Positions 1-8,654 are shown, counted from the stretch's first letter. The stretch is DNA of 17,606 bases from Alphaproteobacteria bacterium (GCA_023140905.1 JAGLKS010000075.1:1-17606); one strand, 5' to 3'. A program made the numbers and translations. Notes: generated by a model not told the origin, from the sequence alone.

Positions 1-548
1 ATAGGAAGAATAGACAAGCTCAGGCAAAGCGCTATGGCGAAAACAACGGACATTAATTTAGCATCTTTGTTGTTATAGGCATAGCTCTGGCCCCCCCAGA
101 ATGTTGCGCCGATCATGAACATAATACACACCATTTCCATTAGATCTGTCCGGCCCATTACGGTAGAATTTATATGCAAATGGTAGGCTGTATATCCCAA
201 GGCTAGAGCAAACCACAAAAGCGTACGTTCGTGCAGGCAATAAAGCGCGTGTACCCCTTGTTTAATATTAGCACTGTTTGTCATGCGGCGAACCAAATCA
301 TGAGCTAGAGCAGAGCTTTGCGCGTTATGCTCTTTGGAAATCATTGTGCTTTGACGGGTGTAATTGCAAAAACAGGAGCTGATTTCATAAAGGCTGAGAG
401 TGCGTAAAGCTGTATACCCTCCCCATAGCATTGCTAATAAGCCGATTTCTGTCGGCCCAACTTCCAGAAAAAGGAATGATAGGACTGTGATAGCTACAAG
501 GGCTAGATATAAATACAAACCGGGATGTTTTGATGCGTAATATGACAT
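1..548 (-). CDS. Multi-pass membrane protein of the exopolysaccharide locus (partial, C-terminus beyond window)
   Basis: The reverse strand from an ATG at 548 is open to the window edge (182 codons) without a stop. The start follows a GAGG-type Shine-Dalgarno and lies 2 bases after the stop of the upstream gene, so the two are probably translationally coupled. The visible protein begins MSYYASKHPG and has hydrophobic stretches at about residues 11–29 and 33–47, then further hydrophobic segments near 110–122, 135–150 and 167–180, separated by a polar loop rich in Ser, Gln and His. It is the fourth gene of a minus-strand set that includes Wza-like and Wzc-like genes, so a polysaccharide polymerase (Wzy/O-antigen ligase type) or another envelope protein is a reasonable inference. 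No family signature is visible in this part, and the function is not established. Confidence 0.75.
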   Translation of the reverse strand, partial: MSYYASKHPGLYLYLALVAITVLSFLFLEVGPTEIGLLAMLWGGYTALRTLSLYEISSCFCNYTRQSTMISKEHNAQSSALAHDLVRRMTNSANIKQGVHALYCLHERTLLWFALALGYTAYHLHINSTVMGRTDLMEMVCIMFMIGATFWGGQSYAYNNKDAKLMSVVFAIALCLSLSILP

Positions 549-550
549 GA

Positions 551-1018
551 CTACCTCAGATCCTTCGAATAATCGGTATCATTTGTTCCATGACTTATGA
601 TCGGTAAATTGACGGGATTGTAACGTGAAATAGCTGTGTCCAGCGTGTTTTGGGAGTGAGGCTGACATTTTTGCTGCATGTGTTCTTTAGATTCATTACA
701 TTTGCTGGAAGTGGAGTTTTTTTCTGCTTTGGCTCTATAATCGCGAAAGTAAGAAAACGTGCTGCCATCATCATTGAGGCTCTCTGTATTGAGAGTTCCT
801 GTAGAAGAGGAAGAGGGGTTGTCGGAAGCCGGCTCAATAGCGTTCAAAGCACTCATAGTGTGTAAGGTGGCAATTTGCACTGATGTGCGTAGAGGGCGCA
901 CGGAATCTTGACCGTTTCTTGTAAAGAGAAAAAGACCGAAAATAATCTGGAGGCATGAGAATAGGGCAATCAGAAAAAACGCCCCGCGCCTTGGTGGGTG
1001 AGGATTGGCGAATCGCAT
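551..1018 (-). CDS. Small single-pass membrane protein in exopolysaccharide operon
   Basis: The 155-residue protein has a short basic N-terminus (RFANPHPPRR) and one hydrophobic segment at about residues 13–33, followed by a polar tail rich in Ser, Asn and Thr. This predicts a signal anchor with a periplasmic tail. The tail has a low-complexity Ser/Thr run and two Cys (in SSKCNES and QQKCQPH) but no recognisable domain. The gene lies between the Wzc-like gene (43 bases upstream) and the truncated membrane-protein gene (2 bases downstream), all on the minus strand, so co-transcription is likely. No clear Shine-Dalgarno precedes the ATG at 1018. I do not recognise a family; an accessory role in polysaccharide assembly is inferred from position only. 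Confidence 0.6.
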   Translation of the reverse strand: MRFANPHPPRRGAFFLIALFSCLQIIFGLFLFTRNGQDSVRPLRTSVQIATLHTMSALNAIEPASDNPSSSSTGTLNTESLNDDGSTFSYFRDYRAKAEKNSTSSKCNESKEHMQQKCQPHSQNTLDTAISRYNPVNLPIISHGTNDTDYSKDLR

Positions 1019-1061
1019 GGCGTAATTTTAAATGATTTTTGTGCAGTTTCAAAAGTTTTTA

Positions 1062-2933
1062 TCAAGCTTGTTCTTCGTAAATAACCTCACCATAGCCATA
1101 TTTGACATGTTTTTTGAGGTTAATGTTGCTTAAAACAAGGGCTGTACGTATATGTGCAAAATTCAGGAATTGTAGTAATCCTCTGTGGATAACATTACGT
1201 TTCGTTTTGTTCCAGCTAACCAGATAGAGCAATAAATCCGAATGAGGGCTTAATGCACGTGCATCAGCATTTGTCAGACAAGATGGCGTATCGATAATGA
1301 CCAGATCATAAGAGGCTTTCATGTCTTCTATAAGTTGCCCCATTTTCTTTGTAGATAATAAATCCAGAGCGCTATTTGGCGCAGCACGTCCATATATGAT
1401 GTGCATGCCTGATGGGTCTGTGCTTTTATCTATGACCTCGTTTAATGAGGCTTTTCCTGTCAGGTATTCGATAAGCGACATTGTGTTTTCACCATTAAGG
1501 GCTTGATGGACAGCCGGTGCGCGTAAATTTGCATCTATCAGAAGAACTTTTTCGCCTGATTTTGCGGCTAAACGTCCCAGCCATGTGCATAATGTTGTTT
1601 TCCCCTCATTGTCTTTAGAAGACGTTACCAAAATAACTTTGTTGTCTTTTGTAAAATGGCCGTTTTTTAGCTTTATATTTAGACGCAGCGAACGCAAGGC
1701 TTCAACAAGCGTGCTGGAAGGGTAGTTCAAAACATAATCAGACAGAATTTCATCGTCTTCTTTTTTTGTTTCCGGTATAAGCGCATAGCAAGGCAGGCCG
1801 AAACTATGTGATAACCGGCGGCCACTTAGGAAAGTTTTGCGGCTACGTTCAACAATGACCGGAATTAATAAACCTAAGAACAAAGAAACAAGCGCAGACA
1901 GAGCAATCAAACGCGGTTTATCCGGGAATATCGGATTTTGCGGAGGAATCGCGGGCTTTATAAGCTGCATAATATTTTGTTGTGCAGGGCGTTGAGATGC
2001 GATTTCTTTTTCATGTTTGGAGGCTTTTTCTGCCAGCGTATCGCGCATTTTTTTTGCGCTGATATATTCATCAATAAGATTAGCCAGCAAGGCTTCGCGC
2101 TCTTGTTTTATTTGTTTTTCCAGTGCCAGAATTTCTGCGCGTATATTTATAATTCTTGGATGCTTCTCACCATAACGCAGAAACAAATTCTCAAGCCCGT
2201 AATCATATCTGCGTTTGCGCTCTAGCAAATTATCAAGAAGCCCTGAATGAAGATGATCTAGTGCTGCTTTATTATTATGAACATTGAGACGCCCGTTTCC
2301 CCCTATAAAGGCTGATAACTGTACTTTAAGTTCCAGATAACGGGTTTGTGCTTTCTGATACTTAGGGGTTAAAACCAAACTGGGAAGCACGGTAAAAGAG
2401 GAAGAAGGAGGAGGAACTTGTTTTATCTGTTTCATATAAGCATTGATAAAACGGTTTAATGTTAGGGCAGATTGTACAGCACTGTGACTATCATAACTTA
2501 GATTTACGATATAAGAATTAGGGATATGCGTAAAATTCAAACGCTCTGATGAAATGAACGTATATGCATTATGAGTGCTTCTCGCTCTTTTTACTTCTTG
2601 CAGTTTTAGTCCTCGTGCTGAGTTTGAATTTTGCATCATATGCAATTGCGTTTCAATGAACGCATTGTTTTGATTGGGAAATGCAAGTTGTGCATGTGCA
2701 CGATAAATTGTCGGGATGTATTCTATTGCCAGTAACCCTATGCCAAAACAGAAAAAACTTATGCTTAAAGCCAGAATTTTTCTCCGGCTCAATATAGGCA
2801 AGATATTATTGCTTGTATCAGGTGGAAAATATAAATCTTGATGGTATGAATAATTCTCAGGCAGCGCGGAATCAACAGACGCCTCCGCATTATGCGTTAG
2901 CCCTATACTATCATTTTCCGGTTTCTTAGCCAT
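1062..2933 (-). CDS. Wzc/ExoP-like polysaccharide co-polymerase with BY-kinase domain
   Basis: This inner-membrane protein should control chain length and export of a polysaccharide, cycling by autophosphorylation as known for Wzc/ExoP/GumC proteins. The 623 residues show a cytosolic N-tail, TM1 (about 52–72), and a periplasmic Wzz-type region with a charged coiled-coil stretch (about 240–315). A proline-rich stretch (330–340) then leads into TM2 (342–361), as is typical of the Wzz family. The cytosolic kinase follows: Walker A with SSKDNEGKTT at 438–447, Walker A' VLLIDAN at 463–469, and Walker B LVIIDTP at 544–550. The tail has a short tyrosine cluster (Y612, Y614, Y619), fewer tyrosines than in E. 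coli Wzc. The start lies 18 bases after the Wza-like stop. The gap to the downstream membrane protein is also short, indicating one operon. Family assignment is firm; the exported polymer is unknown. Confidence 0.92.
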   Translation of the reverse strand: MAKKPENDSIGLTHNAEASVDSALPENYSYHQDLYFPPDTSNNILPILSRRKILALSISFFCFGIGLLAIEYIPTIYRAHAQLAFPNQNNAFIETQLHMMQNSNSARGLKLQEVKRARSTHNAYTFISSERLNFTHIPNSYIVNLSYDSHSAVQSALTLNRFINAYMKQIKQVPPPSSSFTVLPSLVLTPKYQKAQTRYLELKVQLSAFIGGNGRLNVHNNKAALDHLHSGLLDNLLERKRRYDYGLENLFLRYGEKHPRIINIRAEILALEKQIKQEREALLANLIDEYISAKKMRDTLAEKASKHEKEIASQRPAQQNIMQLIKPAIPPQNPIFPDKPRLIALSALVSLFLGLLIPVIVERSRKTFLSGRRLSHSFGLPCYALIPETKKEDDEILSDYVLNYPSSTLVEALRSLRLNIKLKNGHFTKDNKVILVTSSKDNEGKTTLCTWLGRLAAKSGEKVLLIDANLRAPAVHQALNGENTMSLIEYLTGKASLNEVIDKSTDPSGMHIIYGRAAPNSALDLLSTKKMGQLIEDMKASYDLVIIDTPSCLTNADARALSPHSDLLLYLVSWNKTKRNVIHRGLLQFLNFAHIRTALVLSNINLKKHVKYGYGEVIYEEQA

Positions 2934-2951
2934 TGCTTAATTTACTCTGTT

Positions 2952-3674
2952 CTAGCGTTCTTCTATAATGATGATATCGCCATTATGATAGCTCAAAGCG
3001 CCTGTTTGCGCCTGTTTGCGGTAATAAACACCATCAATATCACGGACAAGCTCGAATTCATTTTTATTAGCTTTATTTGTGTACCCGCCAGCCAGCGCAA
3101 TAACATTTAGAATATGTCCGGCATGTGGAGGCAAAGTATAATAACCGGGTTTATTAATGGCTCCGACAACGTAAATACGTTTCATTTTGTGCCGCGCTTG
3201 TTGTTCCGGGCGCATATGTTTTGTGTACTCACGTTTTGAATGTACGTGTTTACGTTGCTTTATATCTTTGATAGGTTTCGCTTCTTTTTCATGAGCAGGT
3301 TCGGCTTTTGCATGTTTCTTGTTGGGGTCTTCTTTGACGGCAACATCAGGATGATGCAAGTATCCGTCTTGTAATTTTTGCACAATAAGAAGTTTGGCTT
3401 CATGCGGGGTTTTTCCTGCAACAAAGACCTTCCCGATGAGAGGCATGTTAATCTCACCTATTTTATCTATAATGTAAAAATCGGATAAATCTTTTTCAGC
3501 TTCGACCAAAACGTTAATTTTATCGCCGGTTTTGAGCAAATTATCCTGAGGTTGTTCTACAGTTTCAGGGGAAGTAGCTGCATATAGTGGTGCAGTGTTG
3601 CCCATGACCATAATGCCTGTTGTCAGACATAATGTTGCTATAAAAGATCCCATACGCATAGTCTTGACAAACAT
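2952..3674 (-). CDS. Wza/GumB-like polysaccharide export protein
   Basis: The protein (240 residues) should form the periplasmic/outer-membrane export conduit working with the Wzc-like protein encoded next. An upstream ATG at 3746 is in frame, but the ATG at 3674 is preferred: it has a GGGAG Shine-Dalgarno and gives a normal signal peptide (MFVKTMRMGS, hydrophobic to about residue 25, cleavage near 32–33). There is no lipobox Cys at the cleavage site, unlike classical lipoprotein Wza. Residues 46–114 match the polysaccharide-export domain (LLKTGDKINV ... GKVFVAGKTP) and 166–215 an SLBB-like domain (IYVVGAINKPGYY ... ALAGGY). Between them, residues about 114–164 form a Lys/His/Glu-rich insertion. 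The protein is shorter than E. coli Wza (about 380 residues), like other short alphaproteobacterial export proteins. Promoter and leader lie in 3675–3868; I see no convincing promoter boxes there. Confidence 0.88.
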   Translation of the reverse strand: MFVKTMRMGSFIATLCLTTGIMVMGNTAPLYAATSPETVEQPQDNLLKTGDKINVLVEAEKDLSDFYIIDKIGEINMPLIGKVFVAGKTPHEAKLLIVQKLQDGYLHHPDVAVKEDPNKKHAKAEPAHEKEAKPIKDIKQRKHVHSKREYTKHMRPEQQARHKMKRIYVVGAINKPGYYTLPPHAGHILNVIALAGGYTNKANKNEFELVRDIDGVYYRKQAQTGALSYHNGDIIIIEER

Positions 3675-3868
3675 CGCTTGTCTCCCACGTGTTTCCAGAA
3701 TGAATAAGACTCGAGAATAATATATGCAGTGATTACCTGTAAGCATAAAAGCTTAGCTTCGCTCAGACAAGGGCAGGGGCAGGTAAAATGCAAATCCATC
3801 CTCAGGAAAAAGACGTAGATATAGCGTTTCACCTGAAAACAGGGAAAATAAGTGAAGCTACTATAAGC

Positions 3869-4696
3869 CTATAAATTTACCCCGTCTTTTGTCAGATTAT
3901 GCGTGATAATCTGTGAGCCAATGGGCAAATCTGTCAATGTGACGTAAAATTCAGGTGGAATACCGTCTTTTTCATATAGAGACGCATAGCCGCCAATGTT
4001 TTCAGCAAAACGGTTTGCAGCTTCTTTTGGTTCAGTTTCATACATAGGACGTTGAAGCAAAAGGGCATATTCATGGTTTTCTGTTTGAGCAATGATATCT
4101 GATTGACGGCGTAAGCGAACCAGATATTGCGAAAGTTTTGCTGAAAGGCAATCTGCGGCGTACGGGCCTTCGCTTTCATATATATTATGATAATTCTGTA
4201 TGCCTATAAAAACGACATAAGAGCGTTCACCATAACGATCAGCCCGGTCAATGGCTGAGAGAAATAGCTGGTTAAAGGCTGATTTTGAGATGATACCGCC
4301 AGCGCTGGGGAAATCTATGCTATCGTCACCGATTCGTTCTATTTGTTTAACGAGGTTACGTGCATTATCAACAACATGATCGAGATTTTCTGAACTGACA
4401 GGCTTGCTTAACGCATCATTTGCGCCGGATTTGATGGCTTCAAGGCGTGTAATTGAAGCACCGATCTGAACAACATAAGTGTATCTCCCTGTCTTGTGGC
4501 GCAAATTCAAGATAAGAGGATGTGCGCTGGTTAAGGGAGCCGGGTCAATAAAGATCAGGTCAAAAGGCTCTTTTTCTGCGCGTTCTATCGCATTATTCTT
4601 AACCGGTTCATGTACGATTTTGTGACCGAGAGGCTTAAGACGACTTGTCATGAGCTGAGCGGTGATCTCTTCTCTGTCAACGATAAGAATTTTCAT
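3869..4696 (-). CDS. Response-regulator receiver fused to a degenerate GGDEF domain
   Basis: The 275-residue protein starts with a CheY-like receiver domain (residues 1–115: LIVDREE at 4–10, probable phospho-acceptor D51 in FIDPA, invariant K98 in LSKPVS). Residues about 132–240 have the layout of a GGDEF domain, with a region ending in DIIAQTENHEYALLL at 200–214. The GGDEF signature itself is replaced by ENHEY (206–210), so diguanylate cyclase activity is very unlikely; such domains often keep a binding or scaffolding role. There is no transmembrane segment. The gene lies 194 bases upstream of the Wza-like start on the same strand and is divergent from rnd, so a regulatory role in polysaccharide export is plausible. 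No histidine kinase lies in the window. Confidence 0.8.
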   Translation of the reverse strand: MKILIVDREEITAQLMTSRLKPLGHKIVHEPVKNNAIERAEKEPFDLIFIDPAPLTSAHPLILNLRHKTGRYTYVVQIGASITRLEAIKSGANDALSKPVSSENLDHVVDNARNLVKQIERIGDDSIDFPSAGGIISKSAFNQLFLSAIDRADRYGERSYVVFIGIQNYHNIYESEGPYAADCLSAKLSQYLVRLRRQSDIIAQTENHEYALLLQRPMYETEPKEAANRFAENIGGYASLYEKDGIPPEFYVTLTDLPIGSQIITHNLTKDGVNL

Positions 4697-4952
4697 GTTT
4701 CATGCCTTTTTCTAAAATCCTTGGCAAAGGTGTTCTTTGCTATGCCAAAGCACTATTTTTAAGCTAAACTGCTATACTTGATAATGGCAAAAAAAACTTA
4801 AAAAAAACACTAATAAATCGCGGGGTAATGGCTTATGTTGATAAGTTATTGAATTTTTTCACTTGAATGTAGAAAATTGGAAAATCTTTCAAGTGTAAAT
4901 TAAAAAAATATACATTTGATATTGGGAACCGGAATAAGGAAAAAATAAAAAA

Positions 4953-5561
4953 ATGAGTATTGTCTTACATAAGAATGATTTGCCAGATGGTCTGGATTTG
5001 GGAAAGATTGTTGCTATTGATACTGAAACGATGGGGCTTAATCTTTATCGCGATAGATTATGTCTGGTTCAGCTTTCCAGTGGAGATGGAACAGCACATT
5101 TAGTGCAAATGCTTGACCCGTCTTATAATGCTCCGAATTTGAAAAAGCTGGTTAGTGATCCGGCTGTTCAGAAAATCTTTCATTTTGCGCGTTTTGATGT
5201 GGCGATTTTGCAATATTCTTTGAACGTGGCATGTCCGAATATTTATTGTACCAAGATTGCGTCAAAATTAGCGCGAACCTACACGGACAAACACGGGCTG
5301 CGCTATTTGTGCCGGGAATTGCTGGGTGTAGATATAAGCAAACAGTATCAATCTTCCGACTGGGGGGCTTCTGAGCTGAGTTCTGAGCAACTCAATTATG
5401 CGGCTAGTGATGTGTATTACCTCCACAGACTTAAAGCCTGTTTGTCTCCTATGTTAGAACGTGAAGGTAGAATGCAGCTTGCACAAAGCTGTTTTGAATT
5501 TTTATCATCACGTGTTGAGATGGATACTCTTGGCGGGTATGGCGATATATTTGAACATTAG
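4953..5561 (+). CDS. rnd: Ribonuclease D (3'-5' exonuclease, short form)
   Basis: This is a DEDDy-family 3'-5' exoribonuclease acting on the 3' ends of tRNA and other stable RNA precursors. All catalytic motifs are visible: D23 and E25 in VAIDTETMGL, D82 in FHFARFDVAIL, and Y149/D153 in NYAASDVYYL. At 202 residues it contains only the exonuclease domain and lacks the HRDC domains of E. coli RNase D, as is usual for the alphaproteobacterial short form. The ATG at 4953 follows an AAGGA box. The 256-base AT-rich gap upstream (4697–4952) separates it from the divergent receiver gene and should hold promoters for both. The next gene, kdsD, begins 15 bases after the stop, so they are probably co-transcribed. 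Confidence 0.93.
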   Translation: MSIVLHKNDLPDGLDLGKIVAIDTETMGLNLYRDRLCLVQLSSGDGTAHLVQMLDPSYNAPNLKKLVSDPAVQKIFHFARFDVAILQYSLNVACPNIYCTKIASKLARTYTDKHGLRYLCRELLGVDISKQYQSSDWGASELSSEQLNYAASDVYYLHRLKACLSPMLEREGRMQLAQSCFEFLSSRVEMDTLGGYGDIFEH

Positions 5562-5576
5562 TAGAGAGTTGCAGAA

Positions 5577-6599
5577 ATGACAGCAAAAGCGGAAATGAGT
5601 AATACCATGGTTGAAGGAGCTGTTGAACTTGATATTCAACGGGCCGTGCATGTTCTAACGACAGAAGGGCTTGCTCTTAAAGCTCTGGCTGACATGATTG
5701 ATGGGAGCTTTTCAAAAGCGGTTAATGCAATCGATATGATGAAAAATGAGGAACAGATGTCAGGGCGCCTTATCGTGGCTGGTATTGGCAAAAGCGGACA
5801 TGTTGCGCGGAAAATTGCGGCAACTATGGCCTCGACAGGTACGCCCTCTTATTTTGTGCATCCGGGCGAAGCCAGTCATGGCGATATGGGGATGATTACA
5901 AAGAAAGATGTTGTTCTTATGCTGTCCAATTCCGGTGAGAATGCGGAGCTGTCAGATTTGATACATTATACGCGCCGTTATAATATTACGCTGATTGCTG
6001 TAACCGGCAAGAGCGAATCAACACTAGCGCATCATAGCGATATTTGTCTGTTACTACCATCTGTAGGAGAGGTTTGTCCAAATGGTTTGGCTCCGACAAC
6101 ATCAACAACAATGATGATGGCGATGGGAGATGCTTTGGCTATTGCTTTGTTAGAGCGCATGGGGCTGACGCTTGAGCAATACAAAGTGTTCCATCCGGGT
6201 GGAAAGTTAGGCCAGAAACTAATGAGTGTGGCCGATCTTATGATTTCCGGGGATGATCTACCTAGAGTGGATATAAGCGCTCGTATGGATGAGGCCTTAT
6301 TGGCATTAACGGGTAAAAATATCGGATGTGTTCTGGTTTTTGATGGGGAAGAGTTGGCAGGGATTGTTACTGATGGTGACTTGAAACGTCATATGTCCCC
6401 TGATTTATTGCAAAAGTCTGTCTCTGAGATTATGAGTAAGAAACCTAAAGCCATTGAAAAGGATGTAATGGCTGTTCGGGCTGTTGATATTATGACTCAA
6501 ACGCCGGGGAAGTATGTCACTAGCCTGATTGTGTGTGACGGTGATAAAACATGTGGCCTTATTCGTTTGCAGGATTGCCTGCAAGCCGGTGTTGCTTAA
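5577..6599 (+). CDS. kdsD: Arabinose-5-phosphate isomerase (KdsD/KpsF)
   Basis: The enzyme interconverts D-ribulose 5-phosphate and D-arabinose 5-phosphate, the first step toward Kdo for the LPS inner core, in the cytosol. The 340 residues comprise a SIS sugar-isomerase domain (about 45–210) and two CBS domains (about 215–335). Diagnostic stretches include AGIGKSGHVARK (68–79), HPGEASHGDMG (95–105), LSNSGEN (116–122), CPNGLAPTTSTT (167–178) and VFHPGGKLG (204–212). Length and architecture match full KdsD, not the shorter CBS-less isomerases. It sits 15 bases after rnd and 33 bases before lptC, placing precursor synthesis and LPS transport in one probable operon. The CBS domains suggest ligand regulation, but the ligand is unknown. 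Confidence 0.95.
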   Translation: MTAKAEMSNTMVEGAVELDIQRAVHVLTTEGLALKALADMIDGSFSKAVNAIDMMKNEEQMSGRLIVAGIGKSGHVARKIAATMASTGTPSYFVHPGEASHGDMGMITKKDVVLMLSNSGENAELSDLIHYTRRYNITLIAVTGKSESTLAHHSDICLLLPSVGEVCPNGLAPTTSTTMMMAMGDALAIALLERMGLTLEQYKVFHPGGKLGQKLMSVADLMISGDDLPRVDISARMDEALLALTGKNIGCVLVFDGEELAGIVTDGDLKRHMSPDLLQKSVSEIMSKKPKAIEKDVMAVRAVDIMTQTPGKYVTSLIVCDGDKTCGLIRLQDCLQAGVA

Positions 6600-6632
6600 T
6601 ACTTTTATCGCCCATGCTGGAGGATTGTCGTA

Positions 6633-7340
6633 TTGGCTCAAACTGATCTTGATAAAATTGCGCAAAATGAAGAAAAGGCTGCTCGTTTAGAGCGTCTGAG
6701 CCGGCGTGTGCGCAAAGACGATCATTATTCTGTGCATGGATATAGCAAGTTTGTCCGGTTTATGCGTTTAACATTACCGCTTTGCGCGTTAGCTATTCTC
6801 GTGATTCTATATTTGCGTTCAGGGTTGGAAGAGCAAGTTATTAAACCTGTAGAGGAAGCGGCAACAGCATCAACATCGCAGTTGCAAGAACGGTCTATTT
6901 CAAGAAATGAGCTTTTAAACCCTAAATTTGAGAGTGTAGGTAAGCAAAGTCAGCCTTATGAAATTACGGCAAAGCGTGCTGTGCAGGGTGCAGTAAACAA
7001 GGATTTGATTATGTTGGAACATCCGGTAGGAAGGATGGTAATGAAAGACGGTGTATCTGTGACGCTGCGTTCAAATGCCGGAGCATACAGGCAGGATACT
7101 GAGCGGTTCTTTCTAACAGGGGATGTTTATCTGGAACATAATGGCGGTTATATATTGAAAACACAAGAAGCGCATATAGATTTAAAAAAAGGTTATGCGT
7201 GGTCAGAGAAAAATGTTGAAGGAACAGGGCCGGATATAAAAATTGCTGCCCGTGGTATGCGTGCAAACAGCGATACGGGGGAAATTATTTTCACCGGACC
7301 GGCAACACTAACTTTGAAGAGCGGCGTAGAAGGGTTCTAA
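6633..7340 (+). CDS. lptC: LPS export system protein LptC
   Basis: LptC is the bitopic inner-membrane protein that takes LPS from LptBFG and passes it to periplasmic LptA. The 235-residue product has a charged cytosolic N-tail (about 1–40), one transmembrane helix (about 46–61, LTLPLCALAILVILY) and a periplasmic region of the LptC beta-jellyroll type, with repeated short strands and a GDVYLEHNGG-like turn. It is longer than E. coli LptC (191 residues), as in other alphaproteobacteria. The start is TTG at 6633, chosen because a strong GGAGG (6619–6623) lies 9 bases before it; no ATG in this frame fits that ribosome-binding site. lptA follows after 4 bases. Fold-level assignment rests on architecture and neighbours more than on strict motifs. 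Confidence 0.88.
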   Translation: MAQTDLDKIAQNEEKAARLERLSRRVRKDDHYSVHGYSKFVRFMRLTLPLCALAILVILYLRSGLEEQVIKPVEEAATASTSQLQERSISRNELLNPKFESVGKQSQPYEITAKRAVQGAVNKDLIMLEHPVGRMVMKDGVSVTLRSNAGAYRQDTERFFLTGDVYLEHNGGYILKTQEAHIDLKKGYAWSEKNVEGTGPDIKIAARGMRANSDTGEIIFTGPATLTLKSGVEGF

Positions 7341-7344
7341 GAAA

Positions 7345-8262
7345 ATGAGTAATAGTATCAATTGGATAGACAAAGGAAGAACGACATTTATATTTGCTTT
7401 ATGTTGCGCTATATTGTGCAGCATTCCGTTGTGTGCGCGAGCGCAAGGGGTAGAGAATGTTAATCCGGATCGGGATAAGCCTATAGAGATTACCGCAGAT
7501 GAAAGTCTGGAATGGCATCGTAATGATTTGTTTTTTAAGGCCAAAGAAAATGTCCATGCTGTGCAGGGAATGACAAAGCTTTCTTGCGATGAATTAATTG
7601 CAAAATACCGCAATAGTGAAAAAAGCAATATCGATATTTACAGTATAGAAGCAAGCGGGAATGTAAGTATAATCTCGGCAGATAGCAAAGTTTACGGGCA
7701 AAAGGCTGTTTATGATGTTGATAAGGGGCTGGCGCAAATGACGGGCAAGAATTTGCGTCTTGTTTCCGAAGATCAAACAGTGCGTGCGCGTGATAAATTT
7801 ATCTACCAGATTGCTACGGGGCGTTTAGAAGCTATTGGAAATGCTGTGGCTGTGCGTGAGGGTGACAAGATTGAGGCCGATAAGCTGGTTACCGTTTTTG
7901 TAGATGGAAAAGACGGTAAGCGCAGGTTGAAGACATTTGACGCTATTGGCCACGTAGTTATTACGACTCCTGATGAAGTGTTAACCGGCAAGAAAGCACG
8001 TTATGATGCAAAGACAAGCGTTGCTGAATTGACAGGGAATGTGCGTATCACGCGTGGCCAAAGCTTTGTTGAGGGTGTGCGGGCGCAAGTTGATTTGAAT
8101 ACAAATATCAGCAAAATCTTTGGGGCTGTAGCTTCTTCTAGAGTAGAAAGTAATGAAGTAAAAACCGAAGATACTATATCCGGGCAAGACAATACAGGGC
8201 AAGGTGATACAGGTCAGGGACGGGTGCGCGCCATCTTCTATCCAAAAGAAAAAACACCGTAG
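7345..8262 (+). CDS. lptA: LPS transport periplasmic protein LptA (OstA domain)
   Basis: LptA forms the periplasmic bridge carrying LPS from LptC to LptD. The 305-residue protein has a Sec signal peptide (hydrophobic core about 14–30, likely cleavage after CARA near residue 34). OstA-like beta-repeat sequence follows: PIEITADESLEWHRNDLFF near 46–64, then AKYR, VYDVDKGLAQMTG and DEVLTGKKARYD further on. It is much longer than E. coli LptA (185 residues) and seems to hold two OstA units. The C-terminus carries a short Gly/Gln/Asp repeat (GQDNTGQGDTGQG, about residues 278–290) and a basic end. The start lies 4 bases after the lptC stop. lptB should follow directly in the usual alphaproteobacterial order but is separated here by an antisense gene. 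Confidence 0.92.
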   Translation: MSNSINWIDKGRTTFIFALCCAILCSIPLCARAQGVENVNPDRDKPIEITADESLEWHRNDLFFKAKENVHAVQGMTKLSCDELIAKYRNSEKSNIDIYSIEASGNVSIISADSKVYGQKAVYDVDKGLAQMTGKNLRLVSEDQTVRARDKFIYQIATGRLEAIGNAVAVREGDKIEADKLVTVFVDGKDGKRRLKTFDAIGHVVITTPDEVLTGKKARYDAKTSVAELTGNVRITRGQSFVEGVRAQVDLNTNISKIFGAVASSRVESNEVKTEDTISGQDNTGQGDTGQGRVRAIFYPKEKTP

Positions 8263-8324
8263 CATACCCTGCGTGGCGTTTTCACTTTACTGTCTAATGT
8301 TATTGTAGACCATTTCCAGATTCG

Positions 8325-8654
8325 CTATCCATTCACAGGTGCATTGTGCAGAGGTGTTTTTTTGTTGTCTGGTCCTGATTTTTTGTCGCAGCCCTGTTCC
8401 CATTCCTCTTTCCATTCCCGCTCGAATCTTTTGTCTAAGTGTCTTCCGACGAAGATGGCTCCGATAAAGACTGTATTCATAGCTGCAAATGTGGCTGTGA
8501 AGTCGCCTGTGGTTCCGATTAGGCCCATAACTCCGGCCACGCTGAGGATCGATAAGGTGTACGTGTCTGCATTTACAACTCGTCTAGCGCTGGAGTCTCT
8601 AAATGCCTCCTCAGCATTCTTAGCTTTTTCAGTATTCTTATCATTATCACTCAT
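8325..8654 (-). CDS. Small protein with two predicted membrane helices, antisense between lptA and lptB
   Basis: The 109-residue product has a charged N-tail (MSDNDKNTEKAKNAEE), two hydrophobic segments (about 32–48 and 54–71), and a highly charged C-tail (RHLDKRFEREWKEEWEQ, then Lys/Pro/Asn). It predicts a small inner-membrane hairpin protein with both ends on the same side. The ATG at 8654 follows an AGGGTG-type ribosome-binding site, which supports this strand; a plus-strand reading frame over the same bases has no such support. It breaks the usual lptA–lptB adjacency and points against both neighbours. I do not recognise a family. The lptB-side leader (8655–8907) would hold its promoter. 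Confidence 0.65.
   Translation of the reverse strand: MSDNDKNTEKAKNAEEAFRDSSARRVVNADTYTLSILSVAGVMGLIGTTGDFTATFAAMNTVFIGAIFVGRHLDKRFEREWKEEWEQGCDKKSGPDNKKTPLHNAPVNG

Noticed and set aside
3001..3020. Tandem 10-bp duplication inside the Wza-like gene
   Set aside because: The duplicated decamer codes part of KQAQTG in a smooth reading frame; it is too short to be meaningful.
3675..3746. In-frame upstream ATG at 3746 as start of the Wza-like protein
   Set aside because: It would put about 24 extra residues before a normal signal peptide, while ATG 3674 has a good Shine-Dalgarno.
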